Source of the DNA: JABMQB01 sp964575025
GTDB taxonomy: Bacteria > Bacteroidota > Bacteroidia > Bacteroidales > Prolixibacteraceae
Assembly (NCBI GenBank): GCA_964575025.1
Contig: CAZNPV010000029.1
Coordinates: 1 to 44,519, forward strand
Length of the DNA stretch: 44,519 bases
Direction: 5' to 3'
Shown here: positions 25,482 to 33,282 of the stretch, piece by piece
Numbering within the stretch: position 1 is the first letter of the stretch
Layout of the letters: each line of letters opens with the position of its first letter
Position numbers and translations under genes: made by a program
The notes under the pieces: model-generated
Database searches by the model: none
The model's input: only the letters and a program-made list of their open reading frames with translations
Told to the model about the DNA's origin: nothing

Positions 25482-25889
25482 ATGACACCCGGAATTAACA
25501 TATCGAAAAAGATCGTTGTACGGCTTGTTTTACTGACTGTATTGATTGGGGCTGCCTTTGTCCTGGATGCCTATCTTGATAAAAATCAGGGAGCTGTTGA
25601 GCAGGCCCAAACCGGGAAGAACCCCTCTTCAGGGTCACAGGCTGCTTTTATTTTATACACTTCCGGGAATACCGTAATCCTTAAACCGAATTTTCAGAAA
25701 ACACCCTCCCGGATGATACAAGCCCGGCTACACGATAAATTTCTACAGAAACACCACCAGATGAGGAATTACCATACCTTAAAAGAGGAACTGTTTATCG
25801 AAAAAGTTCCCCTGGTGGTTGCCTGTTTTTATCAGATTTACCGGGATTATTTTTCAGATCGGCCGGACGATGAGCCATTTAGGGCATAA
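25482..25889 (+). CDS. Small single-pass membrane protein, unknown function
   Basis: A 135-residue protein I cannot place in a named family. It has a basic N-terminus, one transmembrane helix (about residues 11-32, VVRLVLLTVLIGAAFVLDAY), a short linker and a basic C-terminal region with many His, Lys and Arg residues (KFLQKHHQMRNYHTLKEE). The ATG at 25482 is chosen over the TTG at 25458 because an exact promoter overlaps the latter and AAAGGAAGG precedes the former. It lies 90 bases upstream of secDF and could be co-transcribed with it, but has no visible Sec motif. Confidence 0.65.
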   Translation: MTPGINISKKIVVRLVLLTVLIGAAFVLDAYLDKNQGAVEQAQTGKNPSSGSQAAFILYTSGNTVILKPNFQKTPSRMIQARLHDKFLQKHHQMRNYHTLKEELFIEKVPLVVACFYQIYRDYFSDRPDDEPFRA

Positions 25890-25979
25890 CCTTTCCGTTG
25901 AACGGGGATTTCACCCGTTTTTTATTTCTACGATTAAATCCTACGCATTTATTTAAAAACTATTTAAACCATAAATCCA

Positions 25980-28900
25980 ATGCAAAACAAAGGTGCAATT
26001 TTAACATTTGCCATTCTGCTTGCTGCTGTATGTTTATACCAGTTGACCTTTACCTTTAAGGCACGGCAGGTGGAAGCGGATGCTGCCGAATATGCCGGTG
26101 GCGACCCGATGAAAGAGAACGTTTATCTGGATTCGATATCCAGTGAGGTGGTTTATAATTTCCTGGGGTTAAAAAAGTATACGTACAAGGATGTGAAAGA
26201 GCTGGAAATGAACCTGGGGCTTGACCTGAAAGGAGGGATGAACGCAACCCTTGAAGTTTCGGTCATTGATCTGATCCGGTCTTTATCGAACAACAGTACC
26301 GATTCCACATTTACAGCAGCGTTATCCAGAGCCCGGGAGCTACAACAGGACAGCCAGGAGGATTTTGTAACCCTCTTTGCCCGGGCTTTTGAGGAGATTG
26401 ATCCCAACGCCAGGCTGGCAGCAATTTTCAATACCCTTGAACTGAAAGAACGGGTACAGTACAATTCAACCAATGAGCAAGTGATCCGGGTGATCCGGGA
26501 AGAAACAGATGCAGCCATCGATAATGCATTTAAAATTATCAGTACCCGTATCGACCGGTTTGGTGTAGCACAGCCGAATATCCAGCAATTGCAGACCAAA
26601 GGGCGGATCCTGGTGGAACTCCCCGGAGTAAAAAATCCTGAAAGAGTGCGTAATCTCCTACAGGGAACGGCAATGCTCGAATTCTGGGAAACCTATGATA
26701 ACCAGGAAGTATATTCATATATGCTGGAAGCCAATGAGAAAATAAAAGAGATACAGCCCGCTGAAGAGAAAACAGAAGCTGCAGATACCCAGATCGATGC
26801 TGAAACCGGGGAAGAAGAGGAGGCTGTTGACGAAGAAGACACTACGGAAACTCCTTCCCTGCTGGAAGAACTGGAAGCTGAATCGGAGGCGGATTCAACA
26901 GGAGCAGCACTGGATAACCTGGAAAACTTCCGAAAAGAATATCCGCTGTTTGCTTTGCTGACTCCCAGTACCGACCAGAATGGAAATCTGTATCCGGGCC
27001 CGATCGTGGGTACCGCTCATTTTAAAGATACGGCAAAGATCAATGAGTATCTTAAGGCACCTCAGGTAAGGAATCTGTTCCCGAGAAATCTGGTTCTCCG
27101 CTGGGGGGCAAAAGCGGTGGATGAAGGAGATAATTATTTCCGCTTGTTTGCCCTGAAAGTGACAACAAGAGACGGGAAACCCCCTCTTACAGGGGATGTT
27201 ATTACCGATGCCCGTCAGGATTTTGACCAGTTAGGGTCCAATCCGGAAGTCGTCTTCAGCATGAATTCCGAAGGTTCCAAGATCTGGCAACGCATGACCA
27301 AAGAAAATATTAACAAGTCAATAGCTATCGTCCTGGACGGATATGTGCGTTCCTTTCCGAATGTGGAGGTGGAAATTACCGGAGGACGTTCGAGCATTAC
27401 AGGATTGGAATCAATCGAGGAGGCGAAAGACCTTGCCAATATACTGAAATCAGGAAAAATGCCGGCTCCCGCCAACATTATCCAGGAAGACATTGTCGGC
27501 CCTTCGTTGGGACAGAAAGCCATTAACAACGGGATGTATTCATTCCTGATCGCATTTGTCCTGGTTCTGGCCTATATGTTTTTCTTCTACAGCAGGAAAG
27601 CAGGTTTTTCTGCTAACATTGCCTTGCTTACCAACATGTTCTTTATCCTGGGGATCCTGGCTTCCCTCGGGGCCGTATTAACCCTGCCCGGAATAGCCGG
27701 TATTGTCCTTACCATTGGTATGTCGGTTGATGCAAACGTACTGATCTATGAAAGGGTCCAGGAGGAATTACTGGCCGGGAAAGGAATGAAACTGGCCATC
27801 TCGGATGGGTACAAAAATGCCTATTCTGCAATTATTGATGGCCAGGTTACTACCCTTCTTACGGGTATCGTCCTTTATTTATTTGGTTCAGGGCCGATCA
27901 AAGGATTTGCTACCACCCTGATTATTGGTATCCTGACATCCCTTTTCAGTGCCATCTTCATCACACGCCTGATTTTTGAATGGCAGTTATCCCGGAACCG
28001 GAAAATTACCTTTACTTCCAAAATGACCGCATCGTGGTTTCGCAATACGGCTGTTCGTTTTCTTGAAAAAAGGAAGATTTTCTATGTCCTTTCCGCAATC
28101 ATTCTTGTTTTGTCTGTAGGCTCTATTTTTGTGAGGGGTTTCAATTACGGCATCGATTTCAAAGGAGGCCGGACCTATGTGGTCCGGTTCGATCAGGATG
28201 TGGCTGTTGAGGATGTCAGAAATGCCCTGCAGGCTGTGTATGGTGAATCTCCCGAGGTAAAAACGTTTGGTTCGGCCGATCAGGTAAGGATCACTACGGA
28301 ATATAAAATTGAAGAATTGAGCGAGGATGTGGATAATGAGGTGGAAGCACTGCTCCTCCAGGGGTTGCAGGATGCCGACCTGATACCGGACGGTGTGGAT
28401 ATTACAGAATTTGAAGAATCGTACCGTCAGAGTTCTCAGAAAGTAGGACCTTCCATTTCGGATGATATACGAAGGGATGCGATGATCTCCATCACCCTGG
28501 CTTTGATCATTATATTCATCTACATCCTGATCCGGTTCCGGAACTGGCAATATGGTCTGGGGGCTGTAGCCGCTCTTGCCCATGATTCCCTGATTATACT
28601 GGGTATCTTTTCACTTGCCCATGGGTTGTTGCCTTTCTCCCTTGAAATTGACCAGGCTTTTATTGCGGCTATCCTTACGGTTCTTGGGTATTCCATTAAC
28701 GATACCGTGGTGGTCTTTGACCGTATCAGGGAATACTTCAAATTGTACCCGAAACGTGAGCGGGCAGTCAATATCAATAATGCCCTGAACAGTACACTGC
28801 GCCGTACCTTCAGTACCTCGTTGTCAACCTTCGTTGTGTTGCTTGCTATTTTTCTGTTCGGAGGCGAAACCATACGGGGCTTTACATTTGCCTTGCTGGT

Positions 28901-29006
28901 CGGGGTCATTGTGGGAACATACTCCTCATTGTTTATCGCAACCCCTATTACTTTTGATACACAGAAAAGTAAGGTTGTTAAGAAAATTGTGAGAAGGAAA
29001 AAATAG
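25980..29006 (+). CDS. secDF: Fused protein translocase subunit SecDF
   Basis: A 1008-residue fusion of SecD and SecF, the proton-driven accessory of SecYEG that pulls exported proteins across the membrane. The SecD part has TM1 (about 6-25), the D1 motif LGLDLKGGMNATLEV (79-93), a large periplasmic P1 domain and TM2-6 (about 510-660) with GMSVDANVLIYER. The SecF part starts near 690 with NYGIDFKGGRTYVVRF and ends with VLGYSINDTVVVFDRIRE and the last TMs. An acidic insertion (residues 262-308) lies within P1. It is followed by an intrinsic terminator. Confidence 0.95.
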   Translation: MQNKGAILTFAILLAAVCLYQLTFTFKARQVEADAAEYAGGDPMKENVYLDSISSEVVYNFLGLKKYTYKDVKELEMNLGLDLKGGMNATLEVSVIDLIRSLSNNSTDSTFTAALSRARELQQDSQEDFVTLFARAFEEIDPNARLAAIFNTLELKERVQYNSTNEQVIRVIREETDAAIDNAFKIISTRIDRFGVAQPNIQQLQTKGRILVELPGVKNPERVRNLLQGTAMLEFWETYDNQEVYSYMLEANEKIKEIQPAEEKTEAADTQIDAETGEEEEAVDEEDTTETPSLLEELEAESEADSTGAALDNLENFRKEYPLFALLTPSTDQNGNLYPGPIVGTAHFKDTAKINEYLKAPQVRNLFPRNLVLRWGAKAVDEGDNYFRLFALKVTTRDGKPPLTGDVITDARQDFDQLGSNPEVVFSMNSEGSKIWQRMTKENINKSIAIVLDGYVRSFPNVEVEITGGRSSITGLESIEEAKDLANILKSGKMPAPANIIQEDIVGPSLGQKAINNGMYSFLIAFVLVLAYMFFFYSRKAGFSANIALLTNMFFILGILASLGAVLTLPGIAGIVLTIGMSVDANVLIYERVQEELLAGKGMKLAISDGYKNAYSAIIDGQVTTLLTGIVLYLFGSGPIKGFATTLIIGILTSLFSAIFITRLIFEWQLSRNRKITFTSKMTASWFRNTAVRFLEKRKIFYVLSAIILVLSVGSIFVRGFNYGIDFKGGRTYVVRFDQDVAVEDVRNALQAVYGESPEVKTFGSADQVRITTEYKIEELSEDVDNEVEALLLQGLQDADLIPDGVDITEFEESYRQSSQKVGPSISDDIRRDAMISITLALIIIFIYILIRFRNWQYGLGAVAALAHDSLIILGIFSLAHGLLPFSLEIDQAFIAAILTVLGYSINDTVVVFDRIREYFKLYPKRERAVNINNALNSTLRRTFSTSLSTFVVLLAIFLFGGETIRGFTFALLVGVIVGTYSSLFIATPITFDTQKSKVVKKIVRRKK

Positions 29007-29024
29007 GATCCTGGATCCGAAGGG

Positions 29025-29055
29025 AAAAATCCGGTGGTCAGACACCGGATTTTTT
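29025..29055 (+). terminator. Intrinsic terminator after secDF
   Basis: AAAAATCCGGTG (29025-29036) pairs with CACCGGATTTTT (29043-29054) around a six-base loop, with the 3' arm running into a T-tract. It is a textbook terminator 18 bases after the secDF stop. Confidence 0.9.
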
Positions 29056-29130
29056 ATGCCCTTTGGATGGTTTTTATGATTCAGGCAACAGTTATTAACC
29101 GTATAACGGGATTATCAAAAGACAGATTTG

Positions 29131-29138
29131 TATATTTG
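29131..29138 (+). promoter_or_regulatory. -7 element (TATATTTG) upstream of tatA
   Basis: An exact TAnnTTTG match 18 bases before the tatA ATG. A second TTTG directly abuts it upstream; no TTTG lies at the 19-base distance. Confidence 0.5.
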
Positions 29139-29156
29139 TTTTAAATTCAAAAAGCA

Positions 29157-29435
29157 ATGAATGGTATGGTTTTATTTATTAGTGGCGGAGAGATTGTCCT
29201 TGTGATGTTGCTTGCTTTGTTGTTTTTTGGTTCCAAAGCAATTCCTGATATAGCCAAAACCCTGGGGAAAGGGTTGAGGGAGTTTAAGAAGGCTACCAAT
29301 GAAATAAAAAGGGAAATTAACGAAAGTACATCCGATCTGAAAAAAGATCTGAATGATGTATCATCCCAAATAAAAAAGGACACGGACGATATCAAAAAAG
29401 AGGTCGACAATCAATTGAAAGATACAAACAAATAG
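29157..29435 (+). CDS. tatA: Twin-arginine translocase component TatA/E
   Basis: A 92-residue TatA-family protein. It has a short N-terminal transmembrane helix (ISGGEIVLVMLLALLFFG), the FG hinge, and the amphipathic helix SKAIPDIAKTLGKGLREFKKA. A long charged coiled tail follows, with a repeated pattern of Lys-Lys-Asp (STSDLKKDLNDV, SSQIKKDTDDI). TatA oligomers form the translocating element for folded proteins with twin-arginine signals. tatC is not adjacent. The first gene of a likely operon with the exchanger, LolD and TrmN6 genes. Confidence 0.88.
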   Translation: MNGMVLFISGGEIVLVMLLALLFFGSKAIPDIAKTLGKGLREFKKATNEIKREINESTSDLKKDLNDVSSQIKKDTDDIKKEVDNQLKDTNK

Positions 29436-29446
29436 CTTTTCTGAGC

Positions 29447-30478
29447 ATGCTCATTTTATATCTACTAGCCTTATTGGCGTGTTTTATTTTGCTGGCCAGG
29501 ATTGTAGACCGTTTTTTCATCTCTTCTCTTGATCAAATTTCACACGATCTTCGATTATCGCATGAAGCTGCAGGTGCAACGTTAATGGCTGCCGGGTCGA
29601 GTGCCCCGGAACTTTTCGTGGCCCTGTTTGCTGTTTTAAAACCCGGTGAACACCAGGTGATTGGTGTGGGTAGTATCGTTGGAAGTGCTCTTTTTAATAT
29701 CCTGGTGATCGTGGGTGTGTCTGCCCTGTTCCGAAATTCAAAATTAACCTGGCAACCCGTAATCCGTGACCTCTCTTTTTACTTTATAGCGGTCGGTTTG
29801 TTGGTATGGTTTTTATTGGACAGTCAGTTTACATGGTATGAAGCCCTGATTCTGCTGGGTTTGTACTTCGTATACATCCTTGCGGTTGTATTCTGGCGGA
29901 GAATATTTACCTATAAAGATGCGTTTTTTATTGATCAAAGGAAAGATACCCCGGACAGGAAAGGGCTTATTTCCTGTTTTGATCGTTTTTTAGCCTTTTT
30001 TTTCCCGCCGGCGAACCGTTATTATCTTGTGTTTTTTATTTCTATCGGGATCATTGCGGGATTAAGTTGGATTCTGGTAGAACTGGCTGTGCTGATATCT
30101 GTTCGTTTGAATATTCCCGAGGCGATCATTGCCTTAACCGTTATTGCGATCGGAACCTCAGTTCCTGATCTGATTTCTTCGGTGATTGTAGCCAAACAGG
30201 GCAGGGGTGATATGGCAGTAAGCAACGCCATCGGGTCCAATATTTTTGATGTTCTTGTCGGACTGGGTCTGCCTTTCATTGTGTCAATCATAGTTTACGG
30301 TATTTCGATTGATGTGTCAGCCAATAATTTATTATCTTCAACCGTGATACTTTTCTCATCTGTTGTTGTTTTGTTTGTCATGCTGATCGTCAGCAAATGG
30401 CGGATGGGAAAAATTTCAGGTCTGTTGTTGCTGGCCTTGTATTTGTTTTATATAATTCGCGAAATAATTCTGGTATAA
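29447..30478 (+). CDS. CaCA-family sodium/calcium exchanger
   Basis: A 343-residue membrane protein with about ten hydrophobic segments. Both alpha-repeats of the cation/Ca2+ exchanger family are present: GATLMAAGSSAPELFVALFA (about 43-62) and ALTVIAIGTSVPDLISSVIVA (about 229-249), the latter followed by AVSNAIGSNIFDVLVGLGLP. The acidic residues in SAPEL and SVPDL form the ion site in the family. The predicted role is Ca2+ extrusion against a Na+ or H+ gradient (YrbG-like). It is packed 11 bases after tatA and five bases before the ATPase gene. Confidence 0.88.
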   Translation: MLILYLLALLACFILLARIVDRFFISSLDQISHDLRLSHEAAGATLMAAGSSAPELFVALFAVLKPGEHQVIGVGSIVGSALFNILVIVGVSALFRNSKLTWQPVIRDLSFYFIAVGLLVWFLLDSQFTWYEALILLGLYFVYILAVVFWRRIFTYKDAFFIDQRKDTPDRKGLISCFDRFLAFFFPPANRYYLVFFISIGIIAGLSWILVELAVLISVRLNIPEAIIALTVIAIGTSVPDLISSVIVAKQGRGDMAVSNAIGSNIFDVLVGLGLPFIVSIIVYGISIDVSANNLLSSTVILFSSVVVLFVMLIVSKWRMGKISGLLLLALYLFYIIREIILV

Positions 30479-30483
30479 CGGGT

Positions 30484-31140
30484 GTGATAAAAGCTGAAAA
30501 CATAGAAAAGTCATTCGGAAGTTTACAGGTACTGAAAGGGATTAGCCTGGAAGTTCCTGATAAAAGGATTTATTCTGTTGTCGGGGCCAGTGGAGCAGGG
30601 AAGACGACCTTCCTGCAGATATTGGGGACCCTGAGTACGCCGGATAAGGGATGGATTGAAATCAACGGGCAACGGATCGACAGGCTGTCCGGAAGGCAAT
30701 TGTCGAAATTCAGAAACCGGGAGATAGGGTTTGTTTTCCAGTTTCACCATCTTTTGCCTGAATTTACGGCCCTGGAGAATGTATGTATGCCCGCCTATAT
30801 TGCGAATATAGCCCGTGCAAAAGCCGAAAAAAAGGGGAAAGAACTGCTCGGTTACCTCGGTTTAGGGAAACGCCTGGATCACAAACCGGCAGAACTCTCA
30901 GGAGGGGAAAAACAAAGGGTCGCAGTAGCCCGGGCGCTGATCAACCATCCTTCAGTGATCCTTGCCGATGAACCTTCCGGTAATCTGGACTCAGCAAACC
31001 GGGATGAACTGCATGAATTGCTGTTTAACCTGCGGGATGATTTCGGACAAACCCTTGTTATCGTTACCCATGATACCCATTTCGCAGAACGTTCCGATAA
31101 AATTATCCATATGAAAGATGGAAGGATTGACGGTTTCTGA
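30484..31140 (+). CDS. lolD: ABC transporter ATP-binding protein, LolD type
   Basis: A 218-residue ATPase with Walker A GASGAGKTT (34-42), Q-loop in FVFQFHHL, signature LSGGEKQRVAVARAL (138-152), Walker B VILADEPSGNLD (158-169) and the switch IVTHD. The FQFHHLLPEFTALENV stretch is characteristic of LolD, which powers lipoprotein release from the inner membrane with LolC/E. Permease genes are not adjacent, so MacB or FtsE types are not fully excluded. I chose GTG 30484, which lies six bases after the exchanger stop. There is no in-frame ATG nearby, and residues before VIKAENIEKSFG would be out of family. Confidence 0.8.
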   Translation: MIKAENIEKSFGSLQVLKGISLEVPDKRIYSVVGASGAGKTTFLQILGTLSTPDKGWIEINGQRIDRLSGRQLSKFRNREIGFVFQFHHLLPEFTALENVCMPAYIANIARAKAEKKGKELLGYLGLGKRLDHKPAELSGGEKQRVAVARALINHPSVILADEPSGNLDSANRDELHELLFNLRDDFGQTLVIVTHDTHFAERSDKIIHMKDGRIDGF

Positions 31141-31142
31141 TT

Positions 31143-31859
31143 ATGAGACAGAATACCTGGTTTCAGTTTAAAAAATTCAGGATTACCCAGGAATATTCCG
31201 CAATGAAAGTGGGTACCGACGGTGTACTCCTTGGAGCCTGGGCCAATGTTCCTGAAACCGGAAAGATCCTGGATGTGGGTACAGGAACCGGCGTGATCGC
31301 CCTCATGATGGCTCAACGCTCAGAGGCTGATGTTTATGCGGTGGAAATGGATGATGAATCCTTTAAAGAGGCCTGTTGTAATATGGAACAGTCACCCTGG
31401 AAAGAGCGGTTCCATCCGGTGCATCGTACCTTTCAGGAATTTTGTGCTTCCACAAACGGGAAATTTGACCTGGTCATCTCAAATCCTCCGTTCTTTGAGA
31501 ATGTCTCAAAAGCTGCTGATCCCCGTCGTTCCAATGCCCGCCATACCGACCTTCTGTCTTATGAAGAGCTGATTGACGGATGTCATCGCATTCTGACTGA
31601 CACCGGAAGAATAGCCGTAATTATCCCGGCCCCCCAGGCTGAGCAGTTTATTTCCCTGGCAAAACGATACAACCTCTGTAATTTGCGAAAAACCTGTGTA
31701 AAACCAAAGGTGTCCAAACCGGTTAATCGATACCTTCTGGAATTCTCAAGGAAACAAGCCGGGCCCGTAACGGATGAACTTGTTATTGAAACAGAGGCGT
31801 TCCATTCTTTCACTCAGGAATATAAAAACCTGACCCGGGATTTTTATCTGAATTTCTGA
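31143..31859 (+). CDS. trmN6: tRNA1(Val) (adenine(37)-N6)-methyltransferase
   Basis: A 238-residue class I SAM methyltransferase of the YfiC/TrmN6 type. It opens with FRFKxFxI-like WFQFKKFRITQEYSAMKVGTDGVLLGAW, which is characteristic of this family. The SAM-binding loop DVGTGTG (44-50) and the catalytic NPPF motif (114-117) for N6-adenine methylation follow. It should methylate A37 of tRNA1-Val, next to the anticodon. It starts two bases after the lolD stop and is the last gene of the tatA run. Confidence 0.9.
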   Translation: MRQNTWFQFKKFRITQEYSAMKVGTDGVLLGAWANVPETGKILDVGTGTGVIALMMAQRSEADVYAVEMDDESFKEACCNMEQSPWKERFHPVHRTFQEFCASTNGKFDLVISNPPFFENVSKAADPRRSNARHTDLLSYEELIDGCHRILTDTGRIAVIIPAPQAEQFISLAKRYNLCNLRKTCVKPKVSKPVNRYLLEFSRKQAGPVTDELVIETEAFHSFTQEYKNLTRDFYLNF

Positions 31860-31924
31860 TCCGGACTGAATCATCTGAATAAACCTGTTAATGAGTCGCA
31901 TTTTATGGCGATCCGATGAAGAAC

Positions 31925-31944
31925 ATTTTGCAGGCCCGCAAAAT
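31925..31944. terminator. Small inverted repeat between convergent trmN6 and acyltransferase
   Basis: ATTTTGC (31925-31931) and GCAAAAT (31938-31944) form perfect seven-base arms around AGGCCC, directly beside the end of the minus-strand gene. The T-rich/A-rich arms could terminate in both directions. Confidence 0.35.
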
Positions 31945-31945
31945 A

Positions 31946-33031
31946 TCAGGTAAAAATCACATCGCCGTCACCATCCTGGATAACCGGTTTTTCTTTTAAA
32001 AAAGGGGTTAATTTTTTTGTGGTCCCTGAAAATTTAATTTCCTTCTTCCTGTAGAGAAAGGCTGCTCTGTTCTTTTTAAGGTAGGATACGATGCCGGGAT
32101 GATAGACCACCAGGGAATCATATTTTCTGTTCAGGAGAATAAACCAAATGGAACGGATTACCTCCAGGGTAGATTGTTTATCCAGATAGAGATAAGGAAT
32201 TCTGGCCAGGTTATCCCGGTATGAAATGGTTGCAAAAGCTTTAATTTCTTTGTTTTTGCGAAAAACAAAACAGGCCAGTTCGTATCTTTTCACATGATGG
32301 GTAAACGGGTAAGCCCAGGATTCTTTTTTTGTAGATTCAACTACCCAGGGATCGTTTTGAAACCATTCAAAATGCTCAGGCGTTTTAGAAATGAAATCGG
32401 AGGCTCCATATTTTCGGATGAACTCCTTCAGCGGTGCATCCATTTTTTTTACTTCCTCGATGTTCAGGATTTTTTTATGGAAGGAAGTCCGGAAATACCA
32501 CCGGAAGGGAGCTGTTATCCCATTCAGGACTGCATCGGCAAGGGTCAGCAGCGGGATTGCACCGGGGAATTCCGGTTTTCGTTTTTTTGCCCATTCGGCG
32601 AAATAAAACCGGAAAAATCCCCTGACTCCTTCGATCGGTTCTGAGAAATCGAAGAACCCGGTTTTTTCAAGCCGGGCTTTTATTTCCGGGGTGCTCTCGG
32701 AGAGAAACATGGAAGCGTTGCTTTTTTCGATGGCCTTCATCAGCAAAGGCATAGCCAGTCCCCGGCCTTTTTCGGGATCGACCCACCAGCAGGAGTTGGC
32801 AAAAACCGGAATCCCGGAAGGATTGATTTTCCAGGGAAGTAAGCCAACAAAACCCAGAACTTCGTTGTCCCGGGTTACGTAGATCAGTGCCGTATGCTCC
32901 GGATTGGCACCGGGATTGTTGGTTTGAGAGACCGCACGCAATTCGGTGATCGGTTTTGGATGAAGACGTCTGAATGTTTCGCTTCCGGTAAAAGAAACCA
33001 ACTCTCCGATTTTAACTTCCCTGATCTCCAT
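31946..33031 (-). CDS. GNAT-like acyltransferase (last gene of deacetylase/acyltransferase cluster)
   Basis: A 361-residue protein with a GNAT-type N-terminal half. Strands carry LIYVTRDNEVLGFVGLLPW and NSCWWVDPEKGRGLAMPLLMKA; the GRGLAM turn (about 89-94) fits the acyl-CoA pyrophosphate loop. The C-terminal half (about 190-361) may be a second, degenerate GNAT fold (AFATISYRDNLARIPYLYLD). It has no signal peptide. It overlaps the acyl carrier protein gene by 20 bases, so the two are translationally linked; I infer that it uses the acyl group held on that carrier. The acceptor is unknown. Confidence 0.65.
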   Translation of the reverse strand: MEIREVKIGELVSFTGSETFRRLHPKPITELRAVSQTNNPGANPEHTALIYVTRDNEVLGFVGLLPWKINPSGIPVFANSCWWVDPEKGRGLAMPLLMKAIEKSNASMFLSESTPEIKARLEKTGFFDFSEPIEGVRGFFRFYFAEWAKKRKPEFPGAIPLLTLADAVLNGITAPFRWYFRTSFHKKILNIEEVKKMDAPLKEFIRKYGASDFISKTPEHFEWFQNDPWVVESTKKESWAYPFTHHVKRYELACFVFRKNKEIKAFATISYRDNLARIPYLYLDKQSTLEVIRSIWFILLNRKYDSLVVYHPGIVSYLKKNRAAFLYRKKEIKFSGTTKKLTPFLKEKPVIQDGDGDVIFT

Positions 33032-33269
33032 GGTTTACTTTTTGCCCGATGTAGTGGATAAAGTCATCAATACTGCGTAATTCCATGAGCCTGAACAGGT
33101 CAAAATGAATAGAAAACTTTTTTTCGAGGCTATGGATCAGAACCATATGATTTAAAGAATCCCATTCCCGGATATCGTCGGCTGTAGTCGATCCGGTAAA
33201 AGTGTGGGTCTCTTTGAAAACCTCCCTGAAGACGGATATGGTATCTTTTCTGACTGTTTCAGGATTCAT
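33012..33269 (-). CDS. Acyl carrier protein
   Basis: An 85-residue carrier protein. The motif EWDSLNHMVLI (residues 35-45) contains the Ser (S38) that receives 4'-phosphopantetheine, followed by helix III residues typical of ACPs (HSLEKKFSIHF). It is divergent from the primary-metabolism AcpP, whose motif is usually LGADSLD, so it is more likely dedicated to the neighbouring adenylation enzyme, as DltC is to DltA. It sits 13 bases downstream of that enzyme and overlaps the acyltransferase start. Confidence 0.85.
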   Translation of the reverse strand: MNPETVRKDTISVFREVFKETHTFTGSTTADDIREWDSLNHMVLIHSLEKKFSIHFDLFRLMELRSIDDFIHYIGQKVNHGDQGS

Positions 33270-33282
33270 TGTATCCTATTGT

